DNA of 64,000 nt. It comes from WRMS01 sp038562165 (GTDB lineage Bacteria > Bacillota > Peptococcia > DRI-13 > UBA5745). Made by a program: the position numbers and the translations under genes. The notes under the pieces were generated by a model. It was not told the DNA's origin. It searched no databases and saw nothing but the letters and a program-made list of their open reading frames with translations. The stretch is from assembly GCA_038562165.1 (NCBI GenBank), contig JBCFAO010000010.1:29400-93399 (forward strand), in the 5' to 3' direction. Numbering within the stretch: position 1 is the stretch's first letter; every line of letters begins with the position of its first letter. Positions 16,535 to 24,797 of the stretch are shown here, piece after piece.

Positions 16535-16578
16535 AGGGGCTCATCCCCAGGGCCTTTCAGGGCCCTGGGGAAGCCCCT
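16535..16578 (+). terminator. Very strong stem-loop between the dockerin and SLH genes
   Basis: CCCCAGGGCC (16545-16554) and GGCCCTGGGG (16561-16570) form a perfect 10-bp stem with a 6-nt loop. It is extended by AGGGGCT (16535-16541) and AGCCCCT (16572-16578). No U tract follows, so it may be an RNA-processing or stability element that sets different levels of the two proteins rather than a full terminator. Confidence 0.65.
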
Positions 16579-16603
16579 TCTATATGGATAAAGGAGGAGG
16601 CTT

Positions 16604-17737
16604 ATGACAGCATATTTGAAATCAAGAAGCCTTCCGCTGCTCTGCTGCTTAGTCGGGCTCCTGCTGATCTGGCATCCTCCGGCCTTGCAGGCGGAAGCAG
16701 TTCAAAGCTCCCCCAGCGAAATCCTTCTGTCTCCCGGCGAAAAGGAATGCAGTATTACCGTGATCGTAACCCTTAAGGAAGCTTGCGCCGGCATTGAGTT
16801 TTCTTTAGATATCGGTACAAAAGAGCATCTGCAGTTCAGCCGTCTTGAGTTGAGCAACTCCTTAAAAAAGCAAGGGGCCATACCCACTCCCGGGGGCATA
16901 CTGCCTACGGGCTTCTTTGCAGGCAGCAACCGTTTCAGTGAGAGGGTTGAGGTAGGCAAGCTTTACTTTACCTTCACAGGCAACGACCCCTTGCCGATTG
17001 CGCTGACACAGATGAAGGTTTTCCGCATAGCCGGCCAGGATCAAGTTGGCAGCACCAGCCAAACTACCGGGCTTTTTGAAACCGCCGTAAAGCGGCGCAG
17101 CGGCGGCGGCAATGGCGGCGGCGATAATATTATCGTTGAAATTATAGAGGCGCCGGGAGTTCCCCTGGCCCAAAGGAAAAGCTCCAAATATTTTGACGAC
17201 GTAAAGGGCAGTTTTTCCTGGGCAGTGGATGTGATAGACGGCCTCTATGAAAAAGGCGTGGTTAAAGGTATCGGCCAGCGTTTATACGGTCCCGCCGCCA
17301 ATATTACCCGCTGTGATTTTATCGCTATGCTGGTGCGGGCCTTTGACCTGAAGGCTTCCTTTACGGACAACTTCAGCGATGTGCCGCCGGACAGCTATTA
17401 TTATGAAGCTGTGGGCATTGCCAAAGCCCTGGGTATTGCCATAGGTGACAACAATAAATTCCAGCCCCGTCAACCCATCAGCCGCCAGGACACGATGGCG
17501 CTGCTGCAGCGGATCTTTGCCTATAAAAATAAAAGTTTGCCCCCAGGCACGGACAACGATCTGCTGGGCTTCACCGACCAAAGGGCCATCAGCCCTTACG
17601 CCCGCTCTGCCGTCGCCACTCTGGTCAAGGCCAAACTCATTGTAGGCAATGACGGAAAAATCAATCCACCGGGCTGCACCACCCGGGCGGAAATGGCGGC
17701 GGTGCTCTATCGGGCCCTGGAGTATCTGGAGCAATAA
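16604..17737 (+). CDS. Secreted cohesin-like protein with three SLH repeats
   Basis: A 377-residue exported protein. A signal peptide ends near residue 30. A cohesin-like beta domain (about 32-160) shows the typical alternating pattern and a VEVGKLYFTFTG strand. A Gly-rich linker (166-173) leads to three S-layer-homology repeats (about 195-252, 255-310 and 320-375), with YFDDV, NFSDVPPDSYYYEAV, ISRQDTMALLQRIF and TRAEMAAVLYRAL. SLH repeats bind pyruvylated secondary wall polymer, so this protein should display the cohesin at the surface. The preceding gene supplies a dockerin. AAGGAGGAGG precedes the ATG. Confidence 0.82.
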   Translation: MTAYLKSRSLPLLCCLVGLLLIWHPPALQAEAVQSSPSEILLSPGEKECSITVIVTLKEACAGIEFSLDIGTKEHLQFSRLELSNSLKKQGAIPTPGGILPTGFFAGSNRFSERVEVGKLYFTFTGNDPLPIALTQMKVFRIAGQDQVGSTSQTTGLFETAVKRRSGGGNGGGDNIIVEIIEAPGVPLAQRKSSKYFDDVKGSFSWAVDVIDGLYEKGVVKGIGQRLYGPAANITRCDFIAMLVRAFDLKASFTDNFSDVPPDSYYYEAVGIAKALGIAIGDNNKFQPRQPISRQDTMALLQRIFAYKNKSLPPGTDNDLLGFTDQRAISPYARSAVATLVKAKLIVGNDGKINPPGCTTRAEMAAVLYRALEYLEQ

Positions 17738-17760
17738 ACTTCACTCATTGTTTCACACCG

Positions 17761-17813
17761 AAGGCTAAGCTTGATTTGGCTGCCGGCAAAGGGGCAGAAA
17801 TCGGCTTAGCCTT
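17761..17813 (+). terminator. Stem-loop after the SLH gene
   Basis: AAGGCTAAGC (17761-17770) and GCTTAGCCTT (17804-17813) are perfectly complementary, and inner bases (TGATTT with AAATCG, CTGCC with GGCAG) extend the pairing. No T run follows, so termination efficiency is uncertain. Confidence 0.6.
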
Positions 17814-17821
17814 CGCTTGCA

Positions 17822-17866
17822 GCATTTTGCCCCAGGGCATTTTACCCCACGGCATTTTGCCGCAAA
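17822..17866 (+). repeat. Three 15-bp tandem repeats
   Basis: GCATTTTGCCCCAGG, GCATTTTACCCCACG and GCATTTTGCCGCAAA follow each other directly, between the SLH stem-loop and the promoter of the AIM24 gene. Each begins with GCATTTT. No function is evident. Confidence 0.75.
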
Positions 17867-17875
17867 CCTAAAGCA

Positions 17876-17904
17876 TTGACAGAACCGGGCCGCCTCTATA
17901 GAAT
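17876..17904 (+). promoter_or_regulatory. Sigma-A promoter for the AIM24-family gene
   Basis: A perfect TTGACA (17876-17881), a 17-bp spacer and TAGAAT (17899-17904), 42 bp before the ATG. Confidence 0.65.
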
Positions 17905-17945
17905 GGAAGAATACAGAAAAATCATGCTGATGTTAGGAGAACATT

Positions 17946-18629
17946 ATGAAATATTCAATCCAAGGCGAACCCTTTCCCGTAGTCATCTGTGAATTGGAAA
18001 ACCGGGAAACCATGATCACAGAACGGGGCTCCATGTGCTGGATGACGCCCAATATGAAAATGGAAACCACCTCCGGCGGCGGCTTAGGCAAAATGTTTGG
18101 CCGTATGGTTTCCGGTGAGGCTATGTTTCAAAACCGCTATACCGCTGAAGGCGGCCCCGGACTTATTGCCTTTGCCTCCAGCTTCCCTGGCACCATTCGC
18201 CAATACGACATCACCCCCTCAAAAGGTATCGTCGTTCAAAAATCCGCCTTTTTAGCTGCGGAGACCGGTGTGGAGCTTTCCCTCTTTTTTCAGAAGCGTT
18301 TAGGAACCGCCTTTTTTGGCGGTGAGGGCTACATTATGCAGCGCTTATCCGGCAACGGCACCGCCTTTGTGGAAATCGACGGCCACGCCGTCGAATACCG
18401 TCTGGAACAAGGACAATCCATGATTATTGATACCGGTTACCTGGCGGTTATGGACGAAACCTGCAGCATAGATATTGTCACTGTTCCCGGTATGAAAAAT
18501 AAGCTCTTCGGCGGCGAGGGTATTTTTAATACGGTGGTAACCGGGCCCGGCAATATTCTGCTCCAAACCCAGACCATCAGCGCCGTGGCCGGTGCTTTAC
18601 GGCCTTTTCTTCCCAGCGGCGGCAATTAA
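17946..18629 (+). CDS. AIM24/TIGR00266-family protein
   Basis: A 227-residue all-beta protein with the family's Gly-rich repeats: TSGGGLGKMFGRM, FASSFPGTI, AFLAAETGV and MQRLSGNGTAF. Bacterial members are small soluble proteins of unknown biochemical role; the mitochondrial relative AIM24 affects inner-membrane organisation. There is no signal peptide. The gene has its own promoter and appears monocistronic. TTAGGAG precedes the ATG. Confidence 0.88.
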   Translation: MKYSIQGEPFPVVICELENRETMITERGSMCWMTPNMKMETTSGGGLGKMFGRMVSGEAMFQNRYTAEGGPGLIAFASSFPGTIRQYDITPSKGIVVQKSAFLAAETGVELSLFFQKRLGTAFFGGEGYIMQRLSGNGTAFVEIDGHAVEYRLEQGQSMIIDTGYLAVMDETCSIDIVTVPGMKNKLFGGEGIFNTVVTGPGNILLQTQTISAVAGALRPFLPSGGN

Positions 18630-18684
18630 ATTAAGCAATCAACAAACACCATTAACAAACACCATTAAACTAAATAATTCATAA

Positions 18685-18713
18685 TTGACAAACCCTGAAT
18701 CTCATTATATAAT
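18685..18713 (+). promoter_or_regulatory. Consensus promoter for tRNA-Glu
   Basis: Perfect TTGACA (18685-18690), a 17-bp spacer and perfect TATAAT (18708-18713), 33 bp before the tRNA. A 13-bp tandem duplication (AACAAACACCATT twice, 18641-18666) lies just upstream. Confidence 0.85.
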
Positions 18714-18745
18714 AACTACTGCTGAACGCACGAATCAGCCATAAC

Positions 18746-18820
18746 GGCCCGTTGGTCAAGCGGTTAAGACATCGCCCTCTCACGGCGAAAACAGGGGTTC
18801 GATTCCCCTACGGGTCACCA
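18746..18820 (+). tRNA. tRNA-Glu (anticodon CTC)
   Basis: A 75-nt cloverleaf. The acceptor arms GGCCCGT and ACGGGTC pair, the D arm contains GGTCAAGCGGTTAAGAC, the anticodon loop reads CTCTCAC (anticodon CTC), and the T arm is CAGGGGTTCGATTCCCCT. The 3' CCA is encoded. It reads GAG codons. It has its own promoter and intrinsic terminator. Confidence 0.95.
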
Positions 18821-18830
18821 TAACAAATCC

Positions 18831-18860
18831 AGCGCCAGATTAGATTCTGGCGCTTTTTTT
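18831..18860 (+). terminator. Intrinsic terminator of tRNA-Glu
   Basis: AGCGCCAGA (18831-18839) and TCTGGCGCT (18846-18854) form a perfect 9-bp stem, followed by seven Ts ending at 18860. Confidence 0.92.
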
Positions 18861-18936
18861 GTCCGGGTACGTAGAATAGGTTCATATCCAAATCCAACGT
18901 GGGAAGGGGAAGCCCGGCACTGTCCCCCCCCCCTTT

Positions 18937-19097
18937 TGTGCAAAATTGCAAGTTTGTACTCTGGCGGAAGCCCCTTTTGTGCAAAATTGCAGGTTTGTAA
19001 AACATATTTTGGCATTGAAATAAGGTTTTCATCCCCTTTTCAGCCAAATCTGTTACAAAGCAGTGATTTGAGGGTGACAAACCTGCAATTTTGCACA
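18937..19097 (+). repeat. 41-bp-phased repeat element, locus 2 (two forward, one inverted copy)
   Basis: The motif TGTGCAAAATTGCAGGTTTGT occurs forward at 18937 (one mismatch) and 18978, and inverted at 19077. The steps of 41 and 99 bp are identical to the first three copies of locus 1. The spacer between the forward copies (core ACTCTGGCGGAAG) matches the inverted spacers of locus 1. Like locus 1 it lies between convergent transcripts, here tRNA-Glu and the HD gene. Confidence 0.85.
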
Positions 19098-19167
19098 TTA
19101 TCCAAGCAAACGGTCGAGCAATAAGCCTCGGCCCAGACCGACTCCGTCTTCATTTGCCGCCGCCGGC

Positions 19168-20475
19168 TCAACTTCCTGCCGGCCGAAAAGCCATTCCTGG
19201 ATAGTGTAATTTCCCGGCTGACTGGCTTGACAGCCCAAAGTGCGCATCTGCTTCCTCAGGCCCTGGCATTTCGCTGTCTTTAAATAAAACCATCACACGG
19301 TCAATATCCCCTGTGATTTGACTGTCGATTTCACCATGACTGGCCATCCACCCCATAATCCTTATTGTTTCCTCATGGCTCCTGCCCCGGTGATAAGGTC
19401 GGGTTTCCCGCAAAGCCTGGTAAATATCGATGCAGGCAATCAGCCTGCTGGTAAAATCCATATCTAAATAGCACTGGGGCAACTGGGGATAACCCTTGCC
19501 ATTTAATTTGCGGTGATGGGTAACGGCCCAACGGCAAATTTCCTCAAAACCTTCTATATCTTTAAGCATGGCATAGCTCCAAAAGGCATGCTTTTGAATT
19601 ATGGCGAACTCCTGCTCCGTCAGCTTTCCGGGCTTTTCGAGTACTGCCGCAGGAATAAGCAGTTTGCCGATATCATGAAAGGAAGCGGCCAAATAAATTT
19701 TAGCGCACTGCTCCCGGGGAAAGCCATAATAAAGGCCCATCCAATAGGCCCGGTAAGCAATCTGCAGAGAGTGTCTGGCGGTGTATTGAGATTTATAGTC
19801 GGTAATGCTGGCAACCACCTTGGCAATGTTCATTAAGTCTACGGCAGGCATGTCTACTACCCACTTGGGCATCTTTTGTCCAAAGGTAATATCCACCTGC
19901 TCATCCCGCAAAGAAAACAACAAATCCTCATCAAGAACGGCCAGCAAAGCATCGGCGGCAAGGCAGGTATAGTAGCCTCCTCTTTTGCTGCTGATGAAGC
20001 CGCGCAAATCAGGAAGGAACGCCGGAGATAATCGCTGCAAATGATAGCGGGCATCCACATCATCGGCAGCAGCAATAATCTGAGCTCCTAATGGGGTTTT
20101 TGCCGCATCCATTTTGAAAGGGCCTGATTTATCCATATATTCGTGATGATATTTAACAAATCCCCTGACGTCTGACGGAAAAGGAAAATACAGAACATTC
20201 TCTTCCCCTATTAAACAATGGGCTCCGTGATCCATAGCATGGGCGCCTTCCGGCCTTTCGGAAAGAATATATTCCGTAAGAGCATTATCGTGCATCAGAG
20301 CACAGCCTGCCACGCCAATAAGGTCATCGTCATTCCACCCCAAATGTCTGCCCATCATAATCGCTAAAATAGAAATTCGTTTGCCATGATTGGTGGTGGC
20401 TCCTAAAAGCTCCCCCTCTACGGCGTCTAAACCCATAGAAAGGCTTGATAACAATTGGTCCATCCGAAAAATCAT
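19168..20475 (-). CDS. HD-GYP-like phosphohydrolase with two HD domains
   Basis: A 435-residue soluble protein. The C-terminal half is a recognisable HD-GYP-type domain with FHDIGKLLIP, then VTHHRKLNGKGYP and a later conserved DIYQALRETRPYH. The N-terminal half looks like a second, partly degenerate copy (HGKRISILA, LMHDNAL, KYHHEYMDKSGPF, AAADDVDARY). Such proteins hydrolyse cyclic di-GMP or related nucleotides; with no sensory domain present, the N-terminal HD may regulate the C-terminal one. It is monocistronic, and weak AAGGG precedes the first ATG; a second ATG four codons in is possible. Confidence 0.82.
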   Translation of the reverse strand: MIFRMDQLLSSLSMGLDAVEGELLGATTNHGKRISILAIMMGRHLGWNDDDLIGVAGCALMHDNALTEYILSERPEGAHAMDHGAHCLIGEENVLYFPFPSDVRGFVKYHHEYMDKSGPFKMDAAKTPLGAQIIAAADDVDARYHLQRLSPAFLPDLRGFISSKRGGYYTCLAADALLAVLDEDLLFSLRDEQVDITFGQKMPKWVVDMPAVDLMNIAKVVASITDYKSQYTARHSLQIAYRAYWMGLYYGFPREQCAKIYLAASFHDIGKLLIPAAVLEKPGKLTEQEFAIIQKHAFWSYAMLKDIEGFEEICRWAVTHHRKLNGKGYPQLPQCYLDMDFTSRLIACIDIYQALRETRPYHRGRSHEETIRIMGWMASHGEIDSQITGDIDRVMVLFKDSEMPGPEEADAHFGLSSQSAGKLHYPGMAFRPAGS

Positions 20476-20694
20476 ACCGGCTACCCTTCATTCTTCTCTA
20501 TATATTCTCTAATTGCCTGTTCTTACTGCCTATTTCTTTGAAGATATTATCACAATACTTTTGCATATGCAAATATTTTTATATACGAAAACAATATAAG
20601 AGCACTCAATTTCTACGGCAAATCCCGGAATAAAATGGTATACTGTTATTACACTTTACCCAGATACTCAAAGACATTTTAAGAAGGTACTCCC

Positions 20695-21594
20695 ATGTGG
20701 ATAATCTATTCTCTGGCTTCCGCCCTTTTTGCCGGCGTCATGTCGATTTTAGCCAAGGTTGGCATCAAAAATACCGACTCTACATTGGCTACAGCTTTGC
20801 GTACCATCGTAGTAGTTGTCTTTGCCTGGCTGATGGTCTTTATGGCCGGTTCCCAAGCTGCCATTGCAAACCTTGACTCTAAGAGCATAATCTTTCTCAT
20901 CCTGTCGGGTTTGGCTACCGGCGGCTCCTGGCTTTGTTATTTCCGGGCATTGCAACTGGGAGACGTCAATAAGGTTGTCCCCATTGACAAATCCAGCACG
21001 GTGCTTACCATGCTGCTATCCGCCCTCCTCCTGGGCGAAAAGCTAACCTGGCTGAAAGCCCTTGCCATGCTGCTGATTGGTGCCGGCACCTATCTTATGC
21101 TTGAGCGGAAAGCAGAGATTCAGGGTAATGCAGCAGGATATAACCAGGTCACAGACGCCCCCCAACCGAAGCATTATAAATGGCTGGTTTATGCCCTTCT
21201 ATCGGCTGTATTTGCCAGCCTCACTGCCATTCTGGGGAAAATCGGAATTGTAGGCGTGGAATCCAATTTGGGCACGGCCATACGGACAGTAGTTGTACTG
21301 CTGATGGCCTGGCTGATTGTTTTCTGGCAAGGTAAACAAAGCGGCATAAAACACATAGACAAACGAAGCTGGATATTTATCGGTTTATCCGGTCTGGCCA
21401 CAGGGCTTTCCTGGCTCTACTTTTACCGGGCATTACAGGAGGGACCGGCCAGTGTGGTAGTGCCCATCGACAAGCTAAGCCTATTGGTGACTGTGTCCTT
21501 TGGCTATTTCGTATTGCAGGAAAAGCTGAGTAAACAAGGGCTCCTTGGCTTGGCAATAATCGTTACCGGCACCCTATGCCTGCTGATTAAATAA
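20695..21594 (+). CDS. EamA-family (drug/metabolite superfamily) transporter
   Basis: A 299-residue membrane protein with ten hydrophobic segments in two EamA repeats. The halves are unusually similar to each other: each has SALFA or SAVFA, a GIKNT or GIVGV segment, LxTAxRTxVV, AWL, a SGLATG-SWL motif, a YFRALQ or YFYRALQ motif and VVPIDK. Function is probably export of a small metabolite; the substrate is unknown. The gene is monocistronic with a bidirectional terminator before tyrS. Confidence 0.9.
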   Translation: MWIIYSLASALFAGVMSILAKVGIKNTDSTLATALRTIVVVVFAWLMVFMAGSQAAIANLDSKSIIFLILSGLATGGSWLCYFRALQLGDVNKVVPIDKSSTVLTMLLSALLLGEKLTWLKALAMLLIGAGTYLMLERKAEIQGNAAGYNQVTDAPQPKHYKWLVYALLSAVFASLTAILGKIGIVGVESNLGTAIRTVVVLLMAWLIVFWQGKQSGIKHIDKRSWIFIGLSGLATGLSWLYFYRALQEGPASVVVPIDKLSLLVTVSFGYFVLQEKLSKQGLLGLAIIVTGTLCLLIK

Positions 21595-21614
21595 TACAAA
21601 TTAAACAATACAAA

Positions 21615-21666
21615 AAAGCACCGCCTCTGGTTTGAAGTTTAACTTCTTACAATTGGACGGTGCTTT
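21615..21666 (+). terminator. Bidirectional terminator between the EamA gene and tyrS
   Basis: AAAGCACCG (21615-21623) pairs with CGGTGCTTT (21658-21666). An inner hairpin, GAAGTT with AACTTC, sits in the loop. Runs of A on the left and T on the right suit both convergent genes. Confidence 0.75.
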
Positions 21667-21698
21667 CTATTTGCTGTTGTTATTTTGCTATTGCAGCC

Positions 21699-22871
21699 TT
21701 ATTGGAAAATCGCCTTGGCAAAGTTGGATTTACCCCGCTTTAACAGCTTCTCCCCTTCGCCTGCTATTTCCAGCAGCGGATCCTTGCAAACTACGCCGTC
21801 AAGGGCTATGCCTCCCTGGCTGATCAGGCGGCGGGCTTCGCTGCTGCTGGCGGCCAGGCCGGTAAGGGTCACCAACTTCCACAAAGGATAGGTTTCTTGC
21901 GCCAGCTTATACTCCGGCATGCTTTCGGGTGCTGCGCCGGCCGCCACTGTCATATAACGCTTTTTGGCTTCCGCCGCTTCATCCCCGCTATAATACATGG
22001 TCACGATAGTCTCAGCGTAAAGGAAATGGGCTTCCCGGATATCTTTTTCCAACAAAGCGGTGACCTGATCAAAATCCAGATCCGTAGTCAGCCGGAAATA
22101 ATCGGCCAAAAGGTTATCCGGTACCTTCATGCATTTTTCAAAAATAACTTCCGGCGGCTCGCTGATGCCAATATAGTTGTCCAGGGATTTTGACATTTTC
22201 TCCACGCCGTCAAGGCCCGGTAAAAGCGGGAAGGTAATTACCTCCTGAGCCGGCAAATCATAATCCCGCATCAACTCCCGGCCTACCAGAAGGTTGAAGG
22301 TCTGATCCGTCCCTCCTACCTCCACATCGCAGGCCAAAGCTACAGAATCATAGCCCTGCATCAAAGGATACAGCAGCTCATGCATGCCGATGGGCCGGTT
22401 TTCCTGGAGCCTTTTGGTGAAATCGTCCCTTTCCAAAATCCTGGCCACAGTATATTTGCCGCAAAGCCGTAAGACGTCGGCAAAATTCATTTCCGACAGC
22501 CATTCGGAATTATAACAGATTTTTGTTTTTTCCCGGTCGAGAATCTTTGTGACCTGTTCTAGATAAGACTGGCCGTTTTGCCGGGTTTCCTCAAAGGTCA
22601 GAGGCGGCCTGGTTTTTGTTTTGCCTGAAGGATCGCCTACCATACCGGTAAAGTCCCCGATAATAAAGATGATCTCATGACCCAGATCCTGCAAAAGCTT
22701 TAACTTCCTTAGTACCACGGAATGGCCCAAATGCAGGTCCGGCCGGCTTGGGTCTGCCCCCAGCTTAATCTTCATGGGTTTGCCGGAGAAAAGCTTCTCT
22801 TTAAAACCCTCCTCGGAATATATGCCGGTACTGTCCCTTTTCAGGATTTCCCATACTTGTTCTGCGTTCAT
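21699..22871 (-). CDS. tyrS: Tyrosine--tRNA ligase
   Basis: A 390-residue class I synthetase of the TyrRS type. HIGH is seen as PDLHLGHS, KMSKS as VEKMSKSLDN, and a C-terminal S4 RNA-binding domain contains ASSSEARRLISQGGIALDG. The ATG at 22871 is used because GGAGG lies five bases upstream; the longer reading would start at a TTG inside that ribosome binding site. The 80-nt leader shows no T-box sequence, so it is probably not tRNA-regulated. Confidence 0.96.
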   Translation of the reverse strand: MNAEQVWEILKRDSTGIYSEEGFKEKLFSGKPMKIKLGADPSRPDLHLGHSVVLRKLKLLQDLGHEIIFIIGDFTGMVGDPSGKTKTRPPLTFEETRQNGQSYLEQVTKILDREKTKICYNSEWLSEMNFADVLRLCGKYTVARILERDDFTKRLQENRPIGMHELLYPLMQGYDSVALACDVEVGGTDQTFNLLVGRELMRDYDLPAQEVITFPLLPGLDGVEKMSKSLDNYIGISEPPEVIFEKCMKVPDNLLADYFRLTTDLDFDQVTALLEKDIREAHFLYAETIVTMYYSGDEAAEAKKRYMTVAAGAAPESMPEYKLAQETYPLWKLVTLTGLAASSSEARRLISQGGIALDGVVCKDPLLEIAGEGEKLLKRGKSNFAKAIFQ

Positions 22872-22958
22872 CCTTACCTCCAATTAACCGCTTGCGCAGA
22901 AAAGCAGCTGCTTATCCACTGCATAAATGCGTTTACGGATTCAATCTCAATGAATGTC

Positions 22959-22988
22959 ATTTTAGCAGTGACGGCAGCCCGTTGTCAA
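22959..22988 (-). promoter_or_regulatory. Sigma-A promoter for tyrS
   Basis: On the minus strand, a perfect TTGACA (22988-22983), an 18-bp spacer and TAAAAT (22964-22959), giving a leader of about 80 nt. Confidence 0.65.
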
Positions 22989-22994
22989 GCAAAG

Positions 22995-23021
22995 CCCCAT
23001 AAGATATAAGGAATAATGGGG
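22995..23021 (-). terminator. Terminator after the thiamine-diphosphate enzyme gene
   Basis: On the minus strand CCCCAT and ATGGGG pair across a 15-nt loop, followed by CTTTGCTT. It abuts the tyrS promoter. Confidence 0.55.
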
Positions 23022-23026
23022 TTTTA

Positions 23027-24751
23027 TTAATAAACAAGCTTCTTTCTGTCAGACGGATCCTTCCTGGCATCCACTTCCCATTGCTGCACCGGCGGCACAA
23101 AAGCATCCGGCGGCTCAATAACAAAGTTCAGCAGCACCGGTTCCTGCAAGGACAGAGCCCACTGAACGGCGCTTTCCACATCCTCATTTTTTGTCACATT
23201 CTTCGCTTTTATACCAAAGCCTTGAGACACCATGACGGTATCAATAGGGCAAAAGTCCACACCGAAATACTGCTGGTCATAATACAGATGCTGAATGGTC
23301 TTGATCCAGCCATAGCTGTTGTTTTGGAAATTGACAAATACGATAGGCAAATTCAAGCGCTTTGCTGTCTCCAGCTCTCCCATAGTCATGGCAAAACTGG
23401 CATCCCCAAAGAAACTGACTACCCGGGACTGAGGCCTGGCCACCTGGGCGCCGATGGCTGCTCCCATGGCATAGCCTAAAGCGCCGTGAGCCCGGGGAAT
23501 CACCGTATGCTTACCGGTCTGCTTCATTTTGATATAGGAAGCGATATAAGGTGTGGGTGTGCCGGCATCACCGGTGAATATAGCCTGGCCATCCGTAAAC
23601 TTCTCAACAGCTCCGAAAACTTTGGCGGCGACTACGTAATCCGAAGTCTTATCATAATCTGCCCCGATGCGGTCCATTTTTTCCTGCCTTTTGGCGGCCC
23701 AAATCTCTTGCCAGGCTGCCGCAGCCTCTTTGTCAATGCCGCAGTCCCTCTTGTTTAGCTTGACTAAAAGATGGCGGATATCGCACATAATGCCATGACT
23801 GATGGGCGCAATGTTGCCCAAAGTCTGCTCGTTGATGTCCACCTGCAGAATCTTGACACCGGGAGCAAAAATCGATTTGCCTACCGTGGTCACGTTATCC
23901 AGCTTGCAGCCTAAAACGAAGATGAAGTCAGCCTGGCTGATCACTTCATTGGCCTCCAAAGAGCCGCCGTTGGCCCCGATGGTGCCTAAAGCATAATCCT
24001 TCGTCTCTGCCACGCTGCCTTTGCCGTCGATGGAGCTGACTACAGGGATGTTGTATTTCTCCACAAGCTGGGTCAGTTCGTCATACGCCTTGGAAAAATG
24101 AACGCCGCCGCCGGCCAGCATCACCGGCCGCTTGCTTTGTTTCATCAGCTCAATAGCCCGTTCCACATCCTCGTCGGTAGCATCATTTTGAAAATAGCCC
24201 AGGCGGCCATGGTCGGGATTACCGTATATCTCCTCGGGTTTCCCATCGTATTCTCCCCGCAAAAGATTTTCCGGGAAAGACAGCGCCACGGCGCCGGGAG
24301 AGCCGGAGGTGCTTACCCGGACGGCTTTACGCATCATCTGGGGAATTTTTGATAGCAGGCGCAGCTTTGTATTCCATTTGGTCACCGCCGCAAAAAGGGC
24401 TTCCTGATGGCAATCCGTTAACGCATAGGTCTCATCGCTGGACATGGTAATATCCGAGGCAATACAGAGCAACGGAATATTCGACAGATCAGCCTCGCTG
24501 ACACCAGGCACCACATATAAAGCGCCGCCGCCGCTGGGTACTTCCACTACGCCAATTCGTCCTGTCATCCTGGCATAAGCATCGGCGGCATAAGCCGCAT
24601 GGCGCTCGTCCCGGCAAAGAATATGGGTAATCTCCTTTTGCCTCAGCCGCAAAGCATCATGGAAAGCCATAGAAGTATCACCGGGCACACCAAATATATG
24701 CTTTACTCCATGTTGAATCAAAAGCTCTACAATTAAATCTGCGCCTCTCAT
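23027..24751 (-). CDS. Thiamine-diphosphate-dependent enzyme (acetolactate synthase-like)
   Basis: A 574-residue three-domain protein. The N-terminal Pyr domain has GVPGDTSMAFHDAL and the activating Glu in CRDERHAAYAADAYAR. The middle domain has the Rossmann-like PVMLAGGGVHFS. The C-terminal domain has the ThDP/Mg motif, starting GDASFAMTMGELETA and ending NNSYGWI. Relatives include acetolactate synthase, sulfoacetaldehyde acetyltransferase and 2-oxoacid decarboxylases; the reaction cannot be chosen from sequence. No small regulatory subunit gene is adjacent, which argues against biosynthetic acetohydroxyacid synthase. The ATG at 24751 is preceded by GGAGG; earlier ATGs overlap that site. A promoter with a double-palindrome operator lies just upstream. 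Confidence 0.85.
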   Translation of the reverse strand: MRGADLIVELLIQHGVKHIFGVPGDTSMAFHDALRLRQKEITHILCRDERHAAYAADAYARMTGRIGVVEVPSGGGALYVVPGVSEADLSNIPLLCIASDITMSSDETYALTDCHQEALFAAVTKWNTKLRLLSKIPQMMRKAVRVSTSGSPGAVALSFPENLLRGEYDGKPEEIYGNPDHGRLGYFQNDATDEDVERAIELMKQSKRPVMLAGGGVHFSKAYDELTQLVEKYNIPVVSSIDGKGSVAETKDYALGTIGANGGSLEANEVISQADFIFVLGCKLDNVTTVGKSIFAPGVKILQVDINEQTLGNIAPISHGIMCDIRHLLVKLNKRDCGIDKEAAAAWQEIWAAKRQEKMDRIGADYDKTSDYVVAAKVFGAVEKFTDGQAIFTGDAGTPTPYIASYIKMKQTGKHTVIPRAHGALGYAMGAAIGAQVARPQSRVVSFFGDASFAMTMGELETAKRLNLPIVFVNFQNNSYGWIKTIQHLYYDQQYFGVDFCPIDTVMVSQGFGIKAKNVTKNEDVESAVQWALSLQEPVLLNFVIEPPDAFVPPVQQWEVDARKDPSDRKKLVY

Positions 24752-24797
24752 TTTGCACCTCCGCATCATTCTTTATGCTGGTTCACCACTATTTAAC

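Noticed and set aside
18808..19124. Small ORFs after tRNA-Glu
   Set aside because: They also translate the phased repeat in different frames.
22872..22958. T-box leader of tyrS
   Set aside because: No T-box consensus or antiterminator is found in the roughly 80-nt leader.
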